Below the pieces are notes generated by a model. That model saw only the letters and a program-made list of their open reading frames with translations, was not told the DNA's origin and did not search any database. Made by a program: the position numbers and the translations under genes. From Bostrychus sinensis (Eukaryota; Chordata; Actinopteri; Gobiiformes; Eleotridae), in NCBI GenBank assembly GCA_020698575.1, contig CM036240.1:30566211-30630210 (forward strand): a DNA stretch of 64,000 nt, read 5' to 3'. Below, one piece after another: positions 20,047 through 31,268 of the stretch (positions within the stretch are counted from its first letter, which is position 1; every line of letters begins with the position of its first letter).

Positions 20047-21540
20047 TCAAAGTATAACTCACACATACTTTGGCCGAATTCACTCAAATTTTAATTGTTG
20101 GTGGACTCTCTGAACCTGAACAGATTACTATGTAAATATTCACAATGGCCGTGATGGCAAAAAGCAAATTTGTATGGGACAATAAAAATAAACATTTTGT
20201 ATAGACAAACAAAATTTGGTACATATATGTGACACACCACCCTCATCAAAAAAGTCAAAGATGGCCCTGCCCTATCTCCCATTGTGTTGCCATAGTGACG
20301 CTCCAAAAATCATCATCTGCCAATAGGACATCCCAACACTTACTTTGTGGTATTCAAACAAAATTTGGTACACGTGTGGTATGTACATACAAACAAAAAA
20401 TTATATTGTAGCCACGCCCCCGACCAACCAGAAGTCAGACATCTTGGATTGATCATGTGACCCCCTGATTCGCGCCATTTACATTTTAACAGACTCGTCT
20501 GAGGGTGTTTAAGTAAATGACATCAAATTTTGTGAGCATCATCTGGAGAGGCATCTGACCAAAAGTCATTGACTTCTATGGGTGGGCAGAAATAAAGTTT
20601 ATTGGAAATGTATGCAATTTGGCAGAAAAATCCCTTAGGTCACAACAATAAAAAAGTCAATTGGAACCATACTTTATTTTATACGGTTTTGCCATGGCGA
20701 TGTGGGAAAACCTGACTTTGGGAATTTTACTTACAATAAAATCCTATTTGGTGGAGTTTTTGCACCAGGTCTGGGTGCAGCTGAAGCGCTCATCATTAAT
20801 CAAACACTAAAAGCCACACTCATGGGGTCTTGCCAGATCTGGTGATATAGATGTGGGGCACAAATGTGGCATATTTGTAATTGTTTGGAAAAAAAGTTCA
20901 GTAATGGTCTAACGCCCTTCGACGAGGTAAATGTCGAGTGCAACGCACAAGCAGATTGCTTGTGTCATGCCCTTTCTAAAAATATATAGATATTTATATT
21001 TTAACAAACTCGTCTGAGGCACTTGAAGTAAATGACCTCAAATTTTGATAATATCATCTGGAGAGGTGTTTGACCAAAAGTTGTTAAAGGTTTTGTAGAA
21101 TATTAAACAGTGTTGCCACAGTGCAGGCCCAAATTTCATGTTTATTCTGTGACTCGCTAACAAACCCTAATTTGTTATAACTCACACATGCAATGCCCAA
21201 TGTGGATTAAATTGTAATCACGTTACTCCTTGGGCTTAAGGGCATGCAAGAAAAAATCAAACTGCTGCAATAGCACCCCTGCAGAGTGATGCAAAAGTCC
21301 CTATAGGAGGGTAAAAATAAAGTTTATTGGAAATGGACAAAATTTGGCAGAGAAATCCATCAGGTCACAGCACTTAAAAAGATCAATAGGACTCATGCTT
21401 GACTTTGTATGGTTTTGCCATGACAATGTCAGAAACTCTCCATTATATTCCAATGGAAATCCTATACAATGTTATCCTGTGGAGCCACCGAATAATGTCA
21501 GATTTGGTAAATTTTTTAAAGACATCTAAAAAAAAAGTTT
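20047..21540. repeat. Dispersed fish repeat, right part, with internal repetition
   Basis: Blocks recur within the stretch: CAAATTTGGTACA (20212, 20360), AACAGACTCGTCTGAGG / AACAAACTCGTCTGAGG (20490, 21003), ATCATCTGGAGAGG (20538, 21053), AAAGTTTATTGGAAATG (20594, 21320). A phrase near 20910-20975 (CGACGAGGTAAATGTCGAGT) may mark one end of the element. No coding capacity; class unknown. Confidence 0.55.
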
Positions 21541-21559
21541 TAGCAAATCTGCCCCAGCT

Positions 21560-22315
21560 ATATTTTGTTTTGGTTTTAAAACTGCATTGCCAATCGTCCC
21601 ATCAGAAAAGAGATCATTGATTTGATTTTAACTGCAGTGCCATTTTCAAACATAAAATTATCTAATATTTTGCATATGTGAAATAAACATTCCAAGACAA
21701 AATACATTTTATTTTTAATATATTGTACATCACTTACATTCATGGACAGTGGATTGCTATGAATAAGGTTATAGAAATACTCACAAAAGACTTCACACAG
21801 TGTTTTATTTTATTCATCAACAAATAAAACTATAAGTAAAACTAATAACCTTTGCTCTTGTTCATTAGTATTAATTATATTTTTCGCATAAAAAAAATCC
21901 CATGCAATTATAAAAGTGCTTTTATGTAGACTAATTGTTCCCATCCACTAATACTGGGTTTGGTATCTTTGACTCCCACATGGGTGGTTTACACACAGGG
22001 GGAGACTTTTCTGTTGGGGAAAAACAGCTTTTCATTTCAAAAGTGTAATGAAATATCTATTAACTATGGAAAATTCAATTTGCATTCATAGCTGAGAGAG
22101 AATAGCAGTGTGTACAATGAAGAGCTACAATTAGAACCATGCATTTTGTATTAAGTGTAGATGTTTCAATTGCTAAAATAAGCATGCTGATTTACAGTAT
22201 ATATAAATAAATAAGTTTTTGTGTACTGAGGGCTTAAAACCAAAGGGTGTAAGTAACATTTACAGGAGAAGAAAAATGGCGCAGTACTGACTTTTAGTCA
22301 AATTTCAATTCATAA
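21560..22315. repeat. 3' flank of receptor B unit
   Basis: Blocks such as GTGGATTGCTATGAATAAGG, ATACTCACAAAAGACT, TTTGGTATCTTTGACTCCCA and ACATTTACA.GAGAA recur in the same order at 29610-30490 and 45620-46180. It marks the downstream side of a receptor unit. Confidence 0.7.
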
Positions 22316-22750
22316 ATGACGATAAATATGGACAAAACAAGGACTAAAACTGGACTGAATTGGAACTAAACCAAATCAGCCAGCACTAAATCAGGACTGA
22401 AACTGGACTAAACAAAATCTAAGCCAGGACTAAAGAAAGACTAATTTGGAACTAATACAGGACTAAACCAAATAAAGAATGACTAAAACCAGGCTAAATT
22501 GGGGCTAATCCAAGACTAAACCAAATCTAAGCCAGGACTAAAACTGGACTAAACAAGGACTAAAACAGGAAATAATCTAGGTCCAGGCCAGGATTTAACA
22601 AGGTCTAAGCCAGCACATAACCAGGGCGAAAGCAGGACAAATCTAGAACTAAATCAGAAATTAGCTGGGGCTAAACCAGGACTAAGCAATGGTCTTCAGA
22701 TCAAATTTAAACACCAACTAGAGCAGAACTAAAATTAAACTAAAGCAGGT
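22316..22750. repeat. Degenerate GGACTAAA minisatellite (B unit)
   Basis: Many imperfect copies of a 10-20-nt unit around AGGACTAAAC(C/T)(A/G)G. The same array, equally degenerate, lies at 30637-30835 and 46322-46745, always a few hundred bases from where a receptor stop codon lies or should lie. Confidence 0.75.
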
Positions 22751-23084
22751 CTTGAACTGCAAAAGAATTTGTAATAAAAGTTACATTTGCCTTTTTGTGC
22801 TCCAGCATTTTATTCCTTTTTTCATATGGGCAGCAGTATAGTAGTAATGTGGATTCATGACACTGTCTAACTCCTATGTTCAGAGATAGCCTATTGTTTT
22901 TATTGTAATCTCTAGGCAGTAAAGAGACAATTGATCTATGTTAGTCTCAGAATTCCCCAAAATGTCCCTTACACCCTTTTGATTCTCACCCCATGCCTAT
23001 TTCAAATTAATTGCACATTACTTCTCAGCAACACACTTTGTCGTATATTACCAAGCTGAGAATTTAACACTGCATTTGAAGTCC
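22751..23084. other. 3' flank next to receptor B
   Basis: It matches 46800-47163 before receptor C (CTCCAGCATTTTATTCCTTT versus CTCCAGCAGTTTGTCTTTTT). It may hold the receptor 3' UTR. No separate feature recognised. Confidence 0.4.
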
Positions 23085-24116
23085 TCATAGCACATTCGCA
23101 TCACGTGAACCACTTTGCAAAATCCTAAACGTCACTATCTGCTTCACAGATCTCCTAAACCAGGGATACTGGAGCGCATAGAGTAAGGGGTTAAAACATG
23201 AGTTCAGATATATCAAGTTATACAGGAAGACCCTGAAATAAAAGTTCCCTCCCAGATCGTCCACGTAGTTCGGTGTGTAGCAGAGGAGAAAGAGTAACAC
23301 AACAAAGCCCAGATTCCGTGCTGCTTTCAGCTCTGATTTCCTGGAGTTCACCGCTGGCTGCTGTGTGGTGGCTGCAACCTGAGAACGCATGGCACGGGCC
23401 TGCGACACTGCCACAAAGAAAATTCGCAAGTACAGTATCACTATGAGCACAATAGGCCCACAGAAACTCACCACCAGGTCAACAAAACTCGCAGTAGGGG
23501 TCACTGTGCTAAAGCAGTCCCCTTCGCACCTCTTATATCGCCCTGGAATAATGATGTTGTTGTGGAAATACCCAAAGCCGTACAGGAGGGAGATGATCCA
23601 GCATGCGATCAGGGTGATGCTAACAGATCTCCTGCACATCAGGGTGGGGTAGTGCATGGGGTTGCAAATGGCTAAATAGCGGTCTATTGAGATAAGGATC
23701 ATGTCTGCGAGTGATACGGAAAACAACGTGATAAGAAAGATGTCATACAGGATGCACATGATATCACCAACTCGCCAGCAAATGTACATGGAGGAACCTT
23801 GAACTGGGATCACCACCCAGCACATCAGGAAGTCTGAGACAGCCAGGCTGAGGAGGATGAAGTTAGGAGAGGAGTGCAGCTGCCTGAGAAAAGAAAGAAA
23901 ATCAGTACATTTCAGTACAATAAACCTGATGTGACCACTGGCGACTTGCCTGAAATGCGAAATAGCAATGATGACCATAAGGTTGAGGATGCCGGTGCAG
24001 ATGGTGAAGATGAAAAGCATAGTCAGAAAGATGGTGATATTCTGATCAAGGATCCGCCTGGTGCAGGACAGATTGCCCAGTTCTGGGTAGCACTGGTACA
24101 GCTGCTCACTGCTCAT
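23085..24116 (-). CDS. Trace amine-associated receptor, teleost class III-like (receptor B)
   Basis: Paralogue of receptors A and C with the same architecture, 343 codons unspliced and 321 residues if the intron is removed. Seen: DRY after TM3, Cys121 (3.25), Leu128 at 3.32 instead of Asp, Asp213 at 5.42, C-Y-x-P in TM6, NPLLYALQYPWFRR in TM7 and its exit. TM3 differs from A and C by containing Asp125 (position 3.29) and Ala-Asp where the others have Gly-Gly (LADMI). Both could affect ligand choice, which is inference. The ORF is intact, with no sign of decay. The flanks are shared with A and C. The neighbouring spacer holds LINE and SINE-type insertions but none within the gene. Confidence 0.93.
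   Translation of the reverse strand: MSSEQLYQCYPELGNLSCTRRILDQNITIFLTMLFIFTICTGILNLMVIIAISHFRQVASGHIRFIVLKCTDFLSFLRQLHSSPNFILLSLAVSDFLMCWVVIPVQGSSMYICWRVGDIMCILYDIFLITLFSVSLADMILISIDRYLAICNPMHYPTLMCRRSVSITLIACWIISLLYGFGYFHNNIIIPGRYKRCEGDCFSTVTPTASFVDLVVSFCGPIVLIVILYLRIFFVAVSQARAMRSQVAATTQQPAVNSRKSELKAARNLGFVVLLFLLCYTPNYVDDLGGNFYFRVFLYNLIYLNSCFNPLLYALQYPWFRRSVKQIVTFRILQSGSRDANVL
23884..23949 (-). other. Probable 66-nt GC-AG intron, in frame, in receptor B
   Basis: Same position and length as in A. The donor here is AG|GCAAGT, exactly the consensus described for GC-AG introns. The acceptor is CTTTTCTCAG. It is free of stop codons, so both spliced and unspliced forms are open. Confidence 0.82.
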
Positions 24117-24830
24117 GTTGGAGGAAGGACACGGGTGAGGGAAGAAGTGACTTCATCCAGACGCTTTATCTCTCGTCTCCCTCCACCTCCACCTGCTCCC
24201 AGCTGGACACTGGACCTCCCAAGCCACTTGCATCATGAGCCAAAACAACTCTGCAACTTCACTTTGGATAGCAGTGATCAAATCACTGACTCAGCAAACT
24301 AGAATAACTTTGTTGAACTAAGCAATAAAATCTTGCTTTTTTATGTTGTGGCTGAAACATTAAAGTCCCTAAACCAAAAAGAGTGCACCCATTTTAAATA
24401 CAAATCCATGCCTGATTCTTCCAAGGCCTCAGAAAGCACCTGCTGCCGAATATTTGTAGTACTCTGCATTTTCTGTGGTCAGAGTTTACAACAGAGTTTA
24501 ACAATACTGAATAAAAAAAAACTTGAATGTGTTTGTTATGTGTGTTTGAAATTCCATTTTGTTACATTACATTAACGCCTGAGCTCTGAGTGATCCACAT
24601 CAAAGAGTGAAATCATCTACAATTGATGCTTTTTTTTTTTTTACAAAGTCTCAGGTTGGCCTTGATGCTATAAGTGTTGTGTATGTAATATTGTAATATC
24701 ATGAAATTTCTTATGCTATTTTTTTTACTACATAGTATCCATTGCACAAGCACATGCCTTCACCATGTGTCTCCAGGAGGTTTGATGTGCAGGACAGCAT
24801 ATAACTGCCAGGATCACGGTTGTGGTTAGG
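24117..24830. other. Upstream flank of receptor B
   Basis: It aligns with 1060-1790 and 48202-48870 with small indels. It has a poly-T run near 24630. Nothing else recognised. Confidence 0.5.
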
Positions 24831-24835
24831 CATAT

Positions 24836-25145
24836 TTAAAGGGGCTATATTATGCAAAATTGACTTTTTAATGCTTTCTCCCATGTTATAATGTTCCCTC
24901 ATCACAAACATACCTGGAGTTCTGTTTTGCTTCATTCACGCATTTTTCAATAATCCTCTGTTCTGTGTCACTGAGTTTCTGAGCCCTCAGATTCCAGCCC
25001 TCGGTTCCACAAATCTCCACATTTCCCATGAACCCCCGTCCACTCCAGGAAGCACTGACCAATCAACAAGCCCTCTACATCCAGTCTGCTGTCAATAATT
25101 TATCCAGAAAACGGTGTACAGCTCTGTTTTCACTGATTCCTGGCA
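24836..25145. mobile_element. TTAA MITE, copy 3 (3' truncated)
   Basis: It starts TTAAAGGGGCTATATTATGC, continues with the family blocks CATCACAAACATACCTGGAG and GAAGCACTGACCAATCAACA, and stops near 25145 where LINE sequence begins. The right terminal repeat is absent. Confidence 0.65.
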
Positions 25146-25159
25146 AACAATTTTTTCTG

Positions 25160-26513
25160 CGTCAGGTGCTGGGGAACCAGAGCACCTTGATGAGAAGTGG
25201 GCTACTGGAACAAGACGGAAATGGACGAGATGCGAGAACAAGGCTCTGTTGGAATGCTACTACTCCAGTAACCCTAGTCAGAGGGGTTACATGCAGAGAA
25301 TGTGGGAAATATGGCAACTTTGAAACCCACAAGGATTTCCAAGGATTTGGAAAGGAACCAAGGATTTCTATGGGTTAACCAACTACAATGGCATGAAAAA
25401 GTATCTGAAGCCTTTGGAATTTCTCACATTTCTGCATAAAATGACCATCAAATGTGATCTGATCTTTGTCAAAATCACACAAATGAAAAAACAGTGTCTG
25501 CTTTAACTAAAACCACCCAAAGATTTATAGGTTTTCATATTTTTAATGAACACCTACCAAAGAGCAACCATAAAGATCCATATTCACCATGGAAAAAGAG
25601 GGTTGGAGGCTAAAATCAACAATCGTGAGGGCCTGCCAGCACAAATGAACCAGCTGCTAAAGGATGGGACCCACCCTGAATGGCTGACCGAAGGCCGGAC
25701 AATCCTGATCCAGAAGGATCCTCTGAAGGGAACAGTCCCATCCAACTACTGAGGACAGCTACAAGTACCTTGGAATCCCACAAGCAAATGGCAACCTGGA
25801 ACAGACCACAAGAAAAGCAGCCACAGCCAAATACCTCCAACGAGTAAGGCAAGTCCTAATGAGTCAGCTCAATGGCAAGAACAAAGTCCGGGAAATCAAC
25901 AGCTATGCCCTGCCAGTCATCAGATGCCCTGCGGGAATAATAAGTTGGCCAAACGAAGAGATTCAGACCACAGATGTGAAAACACAGAAACTCCTGACCA
26001 TGCATGGAGGGTTCCATCCCAAATCCAGCACCCTGAGACTGTACACTAAGCACAAGGAAGGAGACAGAGGACTGGTGAGTGTCAGAACCACTGTCCAGGA
26101 TGAAGATGCTGGCAGGGAAAGCATACATGGAGCATCAGTCAGAGTACAGTCTGGAGGTCCCGAGGTCAAGGTGGGAAACACCTCCAAAAGTGATAGAGAA
26201 TGACCGAGCTAAGATAGGAAAAAGGAACATGAGAAACTAGAGAAATACCAAGGCCTCAAAGAAGAACTTGAGGAGGCCTGGAAAGTGAAGGCAACAGTGG
26301 TGCCCGTGGTCGTCGGAGCACTCGGGGCAGTAACCCCCAAACTGGAAGAGTGGCTACAGCAGATCCCAGGAAAAATATCAGACATCTCAGTCCAGAAGAG
26401 CGCAGTCCTAGGAACAGCAAAGATACTGCGCAGAATCCTCAAGCTCCCAGGCCTCTGGTAGAGGACCCAAGCTTGGAAGGATGAGACCGCCCACGGAGGG
26501 TAAGGGGACACAT
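25160..26513 (+). mobile_element. R2/R4-type LINE remnant, internally deleted
   Basis: A Myb-like N-terminal piece (TGTRRKWTRCENKALLECYY, about 25204-25265) is followed by an inserted fragment. Then comes a piece of reverse transcriptase (HPEWLTEGRTILIQKDP, ending VPSNY) that jumps directly to a late segment (YKYLGIPQANGN). Next is a C-terminal domain with LTMHGGFHPKSSTLRLYTK and, before the stop at about 26460, a conserved ending containing VVVGALGAVTPKLEEWLQQI. The order fits LINEs with a single frame and a restriction-like endonuclease. The catalytic core is missing. Confidence 0.55.
25384..25550. mobile_element. DNA transposon end fragment inside the LINE remnant
   Basis: The phrase TGGCATGAAAAAGTATCTGA and the following 150 bases (AATTTCTCACATTTCTGCAT, AGTGTCTGCTTTAACTAAAA) resemble a common fish DNA-transposon terminal region. 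Only one end is present. Confidence 0.4.
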
Positions 26514-26557
26514 TTTTTATATATATACTGTGAATAAATGCTATGCTATATATGCTT

Positions 26558-26760
26558 TGTGAAAGCTCACAAATCAGACGAGAAGTAGTATTTGAGTCTC
26601 TCCTTTATTATGTCGAAACTTCCAACAAGAACTGCAAAGAAACATTTTTGCAGTACTCAACAGCTTCACAGTACAAGACAAACTGCTTTCGCCCTCTGGA
26701 CACTCACTTCCCTCTCCCAATATTTTCAGAATAAAAGTGTACATTCGTGTATGAGATACA
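26558..26760 (-). mobile_element. Solo-LTR-like repeat, copy 1
   Basis: On the minus strand it carries an AATAAA signal, then a stretch ending GTCTGATTTGTGAGCTTTCACA. The same unit, in the same orientation, lies at 40816-41040. The AATAAA-to-CA layout resembles an LTR. No internal retroelement is attached, and borders are uncertain on the right. Confidence 0.4.
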
Positions 26761-26989
26761 TTTCTATACAGTTTTGTCTAATCACTCTGGTCTGTCTCAT
26801 TCAGAGACCTACCCAACATGCTCTAGAGACAGGACTGTGGACTGTGGATCCCTATGGAACCCTATGGAACCAGTGAGTAGCCTGAACAGCATGTGTGTGA
26901 TGAAATGCTCTTAGTGCAGCTACATGATGTTTTATTTATGCTTATAAACAGCACTGTAGTACATCTGGAGAAGTGGACAGGTGACTGTT

Positions 26990-27590
26990 CTCCTGAGCAG
27001 CTGCAGAGTGATGCTCCTCTCCTCTGTACCAGGTAAGTGTACACTGCTGGTCTAGTTCTGTGTGCTTCTGTTGTGTTTGTGTTTTTCAGCTTCTGATGTA
27101 ACATTACATTAGTAACTCCTGTCACTCTGAGACTGTCCTCTGTCGTCACTGTTATCACACCTGTGTGGTATTCCTCTGTACTCCTCACCTCACACATACT
27201 GTTAGTATCAAACTAGCGACAGGTTCACATCTGTACACATCTGTGCAGTGACTTACTGCTGAATGAAACAATTCACTTCATGTTATTTATTCTGTTTCAG
27301 ATAATGCTTCAGCCTGAACTGTGGGAGCACTCCGAGAGGCTCAGTGTAAACAAAGTAAGTCAAATGTAATGTCACAGTTCCATGAGCTTCTGTTGGGACA
27401 ATAACTTAACTTGTACACACTTTGGAGTTTGGTCTAACAATGTTGGGTCCTATGTTTTTATCAGAAGCAGAGCTCCAGTCTCCTCTCCTGTGCAGCTGGA
27501 GCAGCTGGATCCATCTCTCACTGCCCTTCACCACAGCATTACTGGAGACACTTCATATGTTTTTTATATATATTTTTAGGGCTAGGACTT
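26990..27590 (+). other. Three segments bounded by good splice signals
   Basis: CCAG|GTAAGTG at 27033, TCTGTTTCAG ending at 27300, a 54-nt segment closed by GTAAGT at 27355, and TTTTTATCAG ending at 27464. The 54-nt segment and the following one can be read in one frame to a stop near 27619. No protein family recognised. It could be exons of a decayed or captured gene. Confidence 0.25.
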
Positions 27591-29520
27591 GAACACAGCC
27601 TGGCCATTTTTGAAACCCCCTAAATCTCATAAAATAAAATCATACAGGCTACAAATTTTACTCACATAATACTTGGTTTGTGGACAATGGGTATGCCAAG
27701 TTTGAAGCAACTCCCCAAAAAATTAAGTGGGATTTCTTTCCCCAAAATTGGTAATTTTCCTGTGGAATGGTCTGATAAGGATTCTATGGGCAAATGAATG
27801 AGATTTCTATCCCTCGGTCTGGGGGTATGGAACATATTTTCTTCTATAGCAGGAGACCTGTTGAAGATACAGAGGTTGTCTTGGGCTCAATCAGTAGCTA
27901 ATGGATTGGGGAAGGTTTCTATTTACATTTGAGACAGTAACCCCAATGACACAGTGTCACAATAGAACAGTTTGTAAAGAAAATGTGTCATTGAGGTGGC
28001 CATTTTTTAAATATTTTTGCCAATTGGTTTGATATTTTGAAACGGAAAAGAATAAAGCCCTACAATGTTATTTTGCCATGTTTCTCATCATGCCAGCATT
28101 CTTTGTTCCAAATGTCATGACTCTGTGACTTTGCATGCAACTGTAGCACTACTTTCTACACACTCACAAAATTATTTTCTGAGGCTTGTTGGGAAAAAGT
28201 GTTTTTTGGGGTCCTGGGACCAAAAAGTGCCAAGTCGTAACAAATGATATGGAACTTGTATTGGCCCAAGGTAAAGACTAATCAAAACAAAAAACAAAAA
28301 AACAAAACAAAAAAACAATCATAATAAAAGTAATAATAGTAAGAAAAAGGTAGCAAAAATATCATGTGGGGTGGGTCTGGCTCCTGACCTACTAGACTCT
28401 CGCGCACAGTAACCAAGGCTAGACATCCACACAGATCAAAACGCCAAATGTAAGTGTACTTCAGCTGTGCCCAGTTAGATATATGTGTCTATACGAGTGG
28501 ACTACAGGTAACTGTATGTTTTGCTCCGAGGCCGGCCCACCCCGGGCATTCCAGCGCATGGCTTCACTCCTTTTCTTTCACTTTCAATTGTCCTGCTTCA
28601 AGGTGCCGCTCATCGAGACAGCAGTCCGTTGGGTTGAGATGCAAAGAAGAGAGAGAAGAGAGAGGTGAGCCATGCTCCCGTCTTACTTCATGCACTGAGA
28701 GGCATAGAGTGATGCACGAACACTGAATACTGCTCCTGTTTAACTGCGATGTTAGTTTGAAATCATGTTCAAATATGCTTGAACATACAAATAAGCTCCT
28801 ATATTTATTTCTGAAATATAAATATTGCTAACTGTTAAAAATGCGATTAATTAATAAGATTTTTTTTTTTAATAGAGTCCCACCGGGAATTTTTTTTTAT
28901 TTACTCATGAACTTCTGTGCTGTGAGGTGATAATGTTTCCACATGTGAAGCTATATCCACTCCCTCTGTTAGTCCATCATTTACATTTAGTCATTTATTT
29001 TGAACATTAGTTTCTTTTCTATGTGTATGCTTTATACCCAATATTGTTAGTCTTTTGTTTTCCAATAAAGGGCAAAAAGTCATTGAAAGAATGTGTTTGG
29101 TCCCTACAGTGCATAGTGAGGATATTTGTACAAATGTGCAGATATACATTTGTTTCTATTGAAAAAAAAATACTCCTACAGTTACCAGCTAATGATTTAG
29201 TCATAGTAACAATTGCAGAATAGGACAGCTTTTAGATTTTGCATGTTTTATCCTCTGCATTAGTTACACATTAATTACACATTTCTACCTAAGTAAAAGG
29301 GCAGAAGCAGAAGTCTGTCTCCAACAGTAGTGAGTATGTGTCAGGTTATTCCTGAGGCCAGTGTTCAGGTCACAGCTCTCACTACAGTCACTGTTGCTGC
29401 CTCTGTCTCCCTGATGGTGATACAGAAAAATGAGCAAAACACTCGACCCTCTGGTGTTTAAAAGGGGAATTGTTTTGGACATGTCAAATCTTACAAATTC
29501 AACCTTTAAAACAAATATTA
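27591..29520. other. Spacer, nothing recognised
   Basis: It includes an A-rich run near 28269-28340 and poly-T near 28860. The short frame at 28454-28726 has no recognisable domain. No repeat ends identified. Confidence 0.3.
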
Positions 29521-30326
29521 GTTTTTACTAATAACAGTGGTGCAGTTGATTTATTAACAATTAAAAATAAGTTTTACATAATGGCGAAGTTGTTTTTGTT
29601 TACATTTTGTGTTTTGGTTCTAAAACTGCAGTGCCAATTGTCCAATTAGAAAAGAGACCATTGTTTTGATTTCGACTGCAGTACTGTTTTCAAAGCAGTA
29701 TGAGTGCATGCTGCTTTCAGTAGCCTACCTTTAACATGTAATGGCAGTGAAGACATAAATTTATCTTATTTTTTGCATATGCAAAATAAACAATCAAAGA
29801 CATTTAGAGACAAAATACATTTTATTTATATTATATTGTACATCATAATCATGGGCAGTAGATTGCTATGAATAAGGTTATAGAAATACTCACAAAAGAT
29901 TTTATACAGTGTTTTATGTTCATATGCTATATTCATCAATACATGTTTTAATAAAAATAATAACCTTTGTTCTTTTTCATTAGTATTGATTATATATTCC
30001 ATAAAAAAAATAAAAAAAAATTCCATGAGGTGATAAAAATGTTTTGTGTAGAATAATTGTTCCCATCCACTAATACTGGGTTTGGTATCTTTGACTCCCA
30101 CATGAGTGGTGTACACACAGAGGGGACTTTTCTGTTGGTGATAAACAGCTTTTCATTTCAAAAGTGTAATGCAATATCTATTAACTCTGGAAAATTCAAT
30201 TTGCATTCATAGCCAAGAGAGAACAACACTAGCAGTGTGTACAATGAACTGTAATAATTAGAACCATGCATTTACTATTAAGCATAGATGTTTCAATAGC
30301 TAAATAAACCATGTCAATTTACAGTA

Positions 30327-30330
30327 GATA

Positions 30331-30402
<72 letters not shown>
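30327..30402. repeat. (TA)n microsatellite
   Basis: An uninterrupted TA run of about 75 bases within the orphan flank, followed by T-rich sequence. Confidence 0.95.
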
Positions 30403-30405
<3 letters not shown>

Positions 30406-30636
30406 TTTTTGTTGTTTTTTTTTTTGTTTTATATTCTGAGGGTTGAGAACCAAAAGCTGTAAGTAACATTTACAAGAGAAAAAAAAAGGCACAGTAATGA
30501 CTTTTTGTCAAATTTCAGTTCATAAATGCTAAATATTCAAACACACAGATCACAGACCACCACCTCAGGAAATATTTGGCTTTTCCAAGTATTATCTTTA
30601 ATAAACTAAAGGAGCAATACTACATAAGGACATGAC

Positions 30637-30835
30637 ATGGACTAAACTGGGGACTAAACCAAATCTAAGCCAGGACTAAACAAGGACGAAAACCGGACTA
30701 AATCAGAACTAATCCAGGTCTAAGCCAAAACTAAAAAAGGTATCAACCAGAACATCATCAGGGCAAAGTCAGGACAAATCTAGAACGAAACCAGGTCTAA
30801 GCTGGGCCTAAACATGGACTAAGTAGTGATTTGTA
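30637..30835. repeat. Degenerate GGACTAAA minisatellite (orphan unit)
   Basis: Shorter version of the arrays at 22316-22750 and 46322-46745. Confidence 0.7.
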
Positions 30836-30949
30836 ATTTATTTATTTATTTTTTCATAATAATAGTTATTCACCTTTCACCTTGCTTGTGGCCACTCTGA
30901 CACCAATGCTATTAATGAGCTGAAACAACAAATGCAGAAACTGCAGAGT

Positions 30950-31116
30950 TAAATGACTGCTCTTCTGTCACAGAGATCTCGCTCCTCACAGCCAACACCA
31001 GCTCAACAAAGATCAGCAAGACCAAAACCCAGCAGCAGCACAAACACTTCCAGGCCCAGACTGGGATACTGCTTCCAGTGTGGAGAGGATGGACACATGT
31101 TGCAGCAATGCCCCTA
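30950..31116 (+). pseudogene. Gypsy gag nucleocapsid fragment (CCHC knuckle)
   Basis: The frame reads a Ser/Pro/Gln-rich stretch, then GYCFQCGEDGHMLQQCP, a CX2CX4HX4C zinc knuckle that binds the element's RNA, followed at once by a stop. There is no upstream capsid domain, so only the tail of gag is left. Confidence 0.7.
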
Positions 31117-31268
31117 ACCCGACACTGGTTATTCAAAAGAAAAAAAAAAGAAGAAAAAAAAAAAAAAAACAGCAGGCATGGGACCTGAACAAGTTATCAA
31201 ACTAGAGGCAGTCTCTGAAAGGGGACAGACAGAGGCTGCTACTGACCCATGTCCCAATCACAAGCCAC

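Larger units (their letters stand above)
29590..30881. repeat. Receptor-unit 3' flank without a receptor
   Basis: It reproduces the flank order found beside receptors B and C: GTGCCAATTGTCC, GATTGCTATGAATAAGG, TTTGGTATCTTTGACTCCCA, the GGACTAAA minisatellite, then TTCATAATAATAG...TTCACCTT. At 30881 homology stops abruptly. In units B and C the receptor stop codon lies about 300 bases further on. Confidence 0.7.

Noticed and set aside
30327..30402. Replication origin or cruciform at the TA run
   Set aside because: A simple TA microsatellite explains it and there is no further evidence of function.
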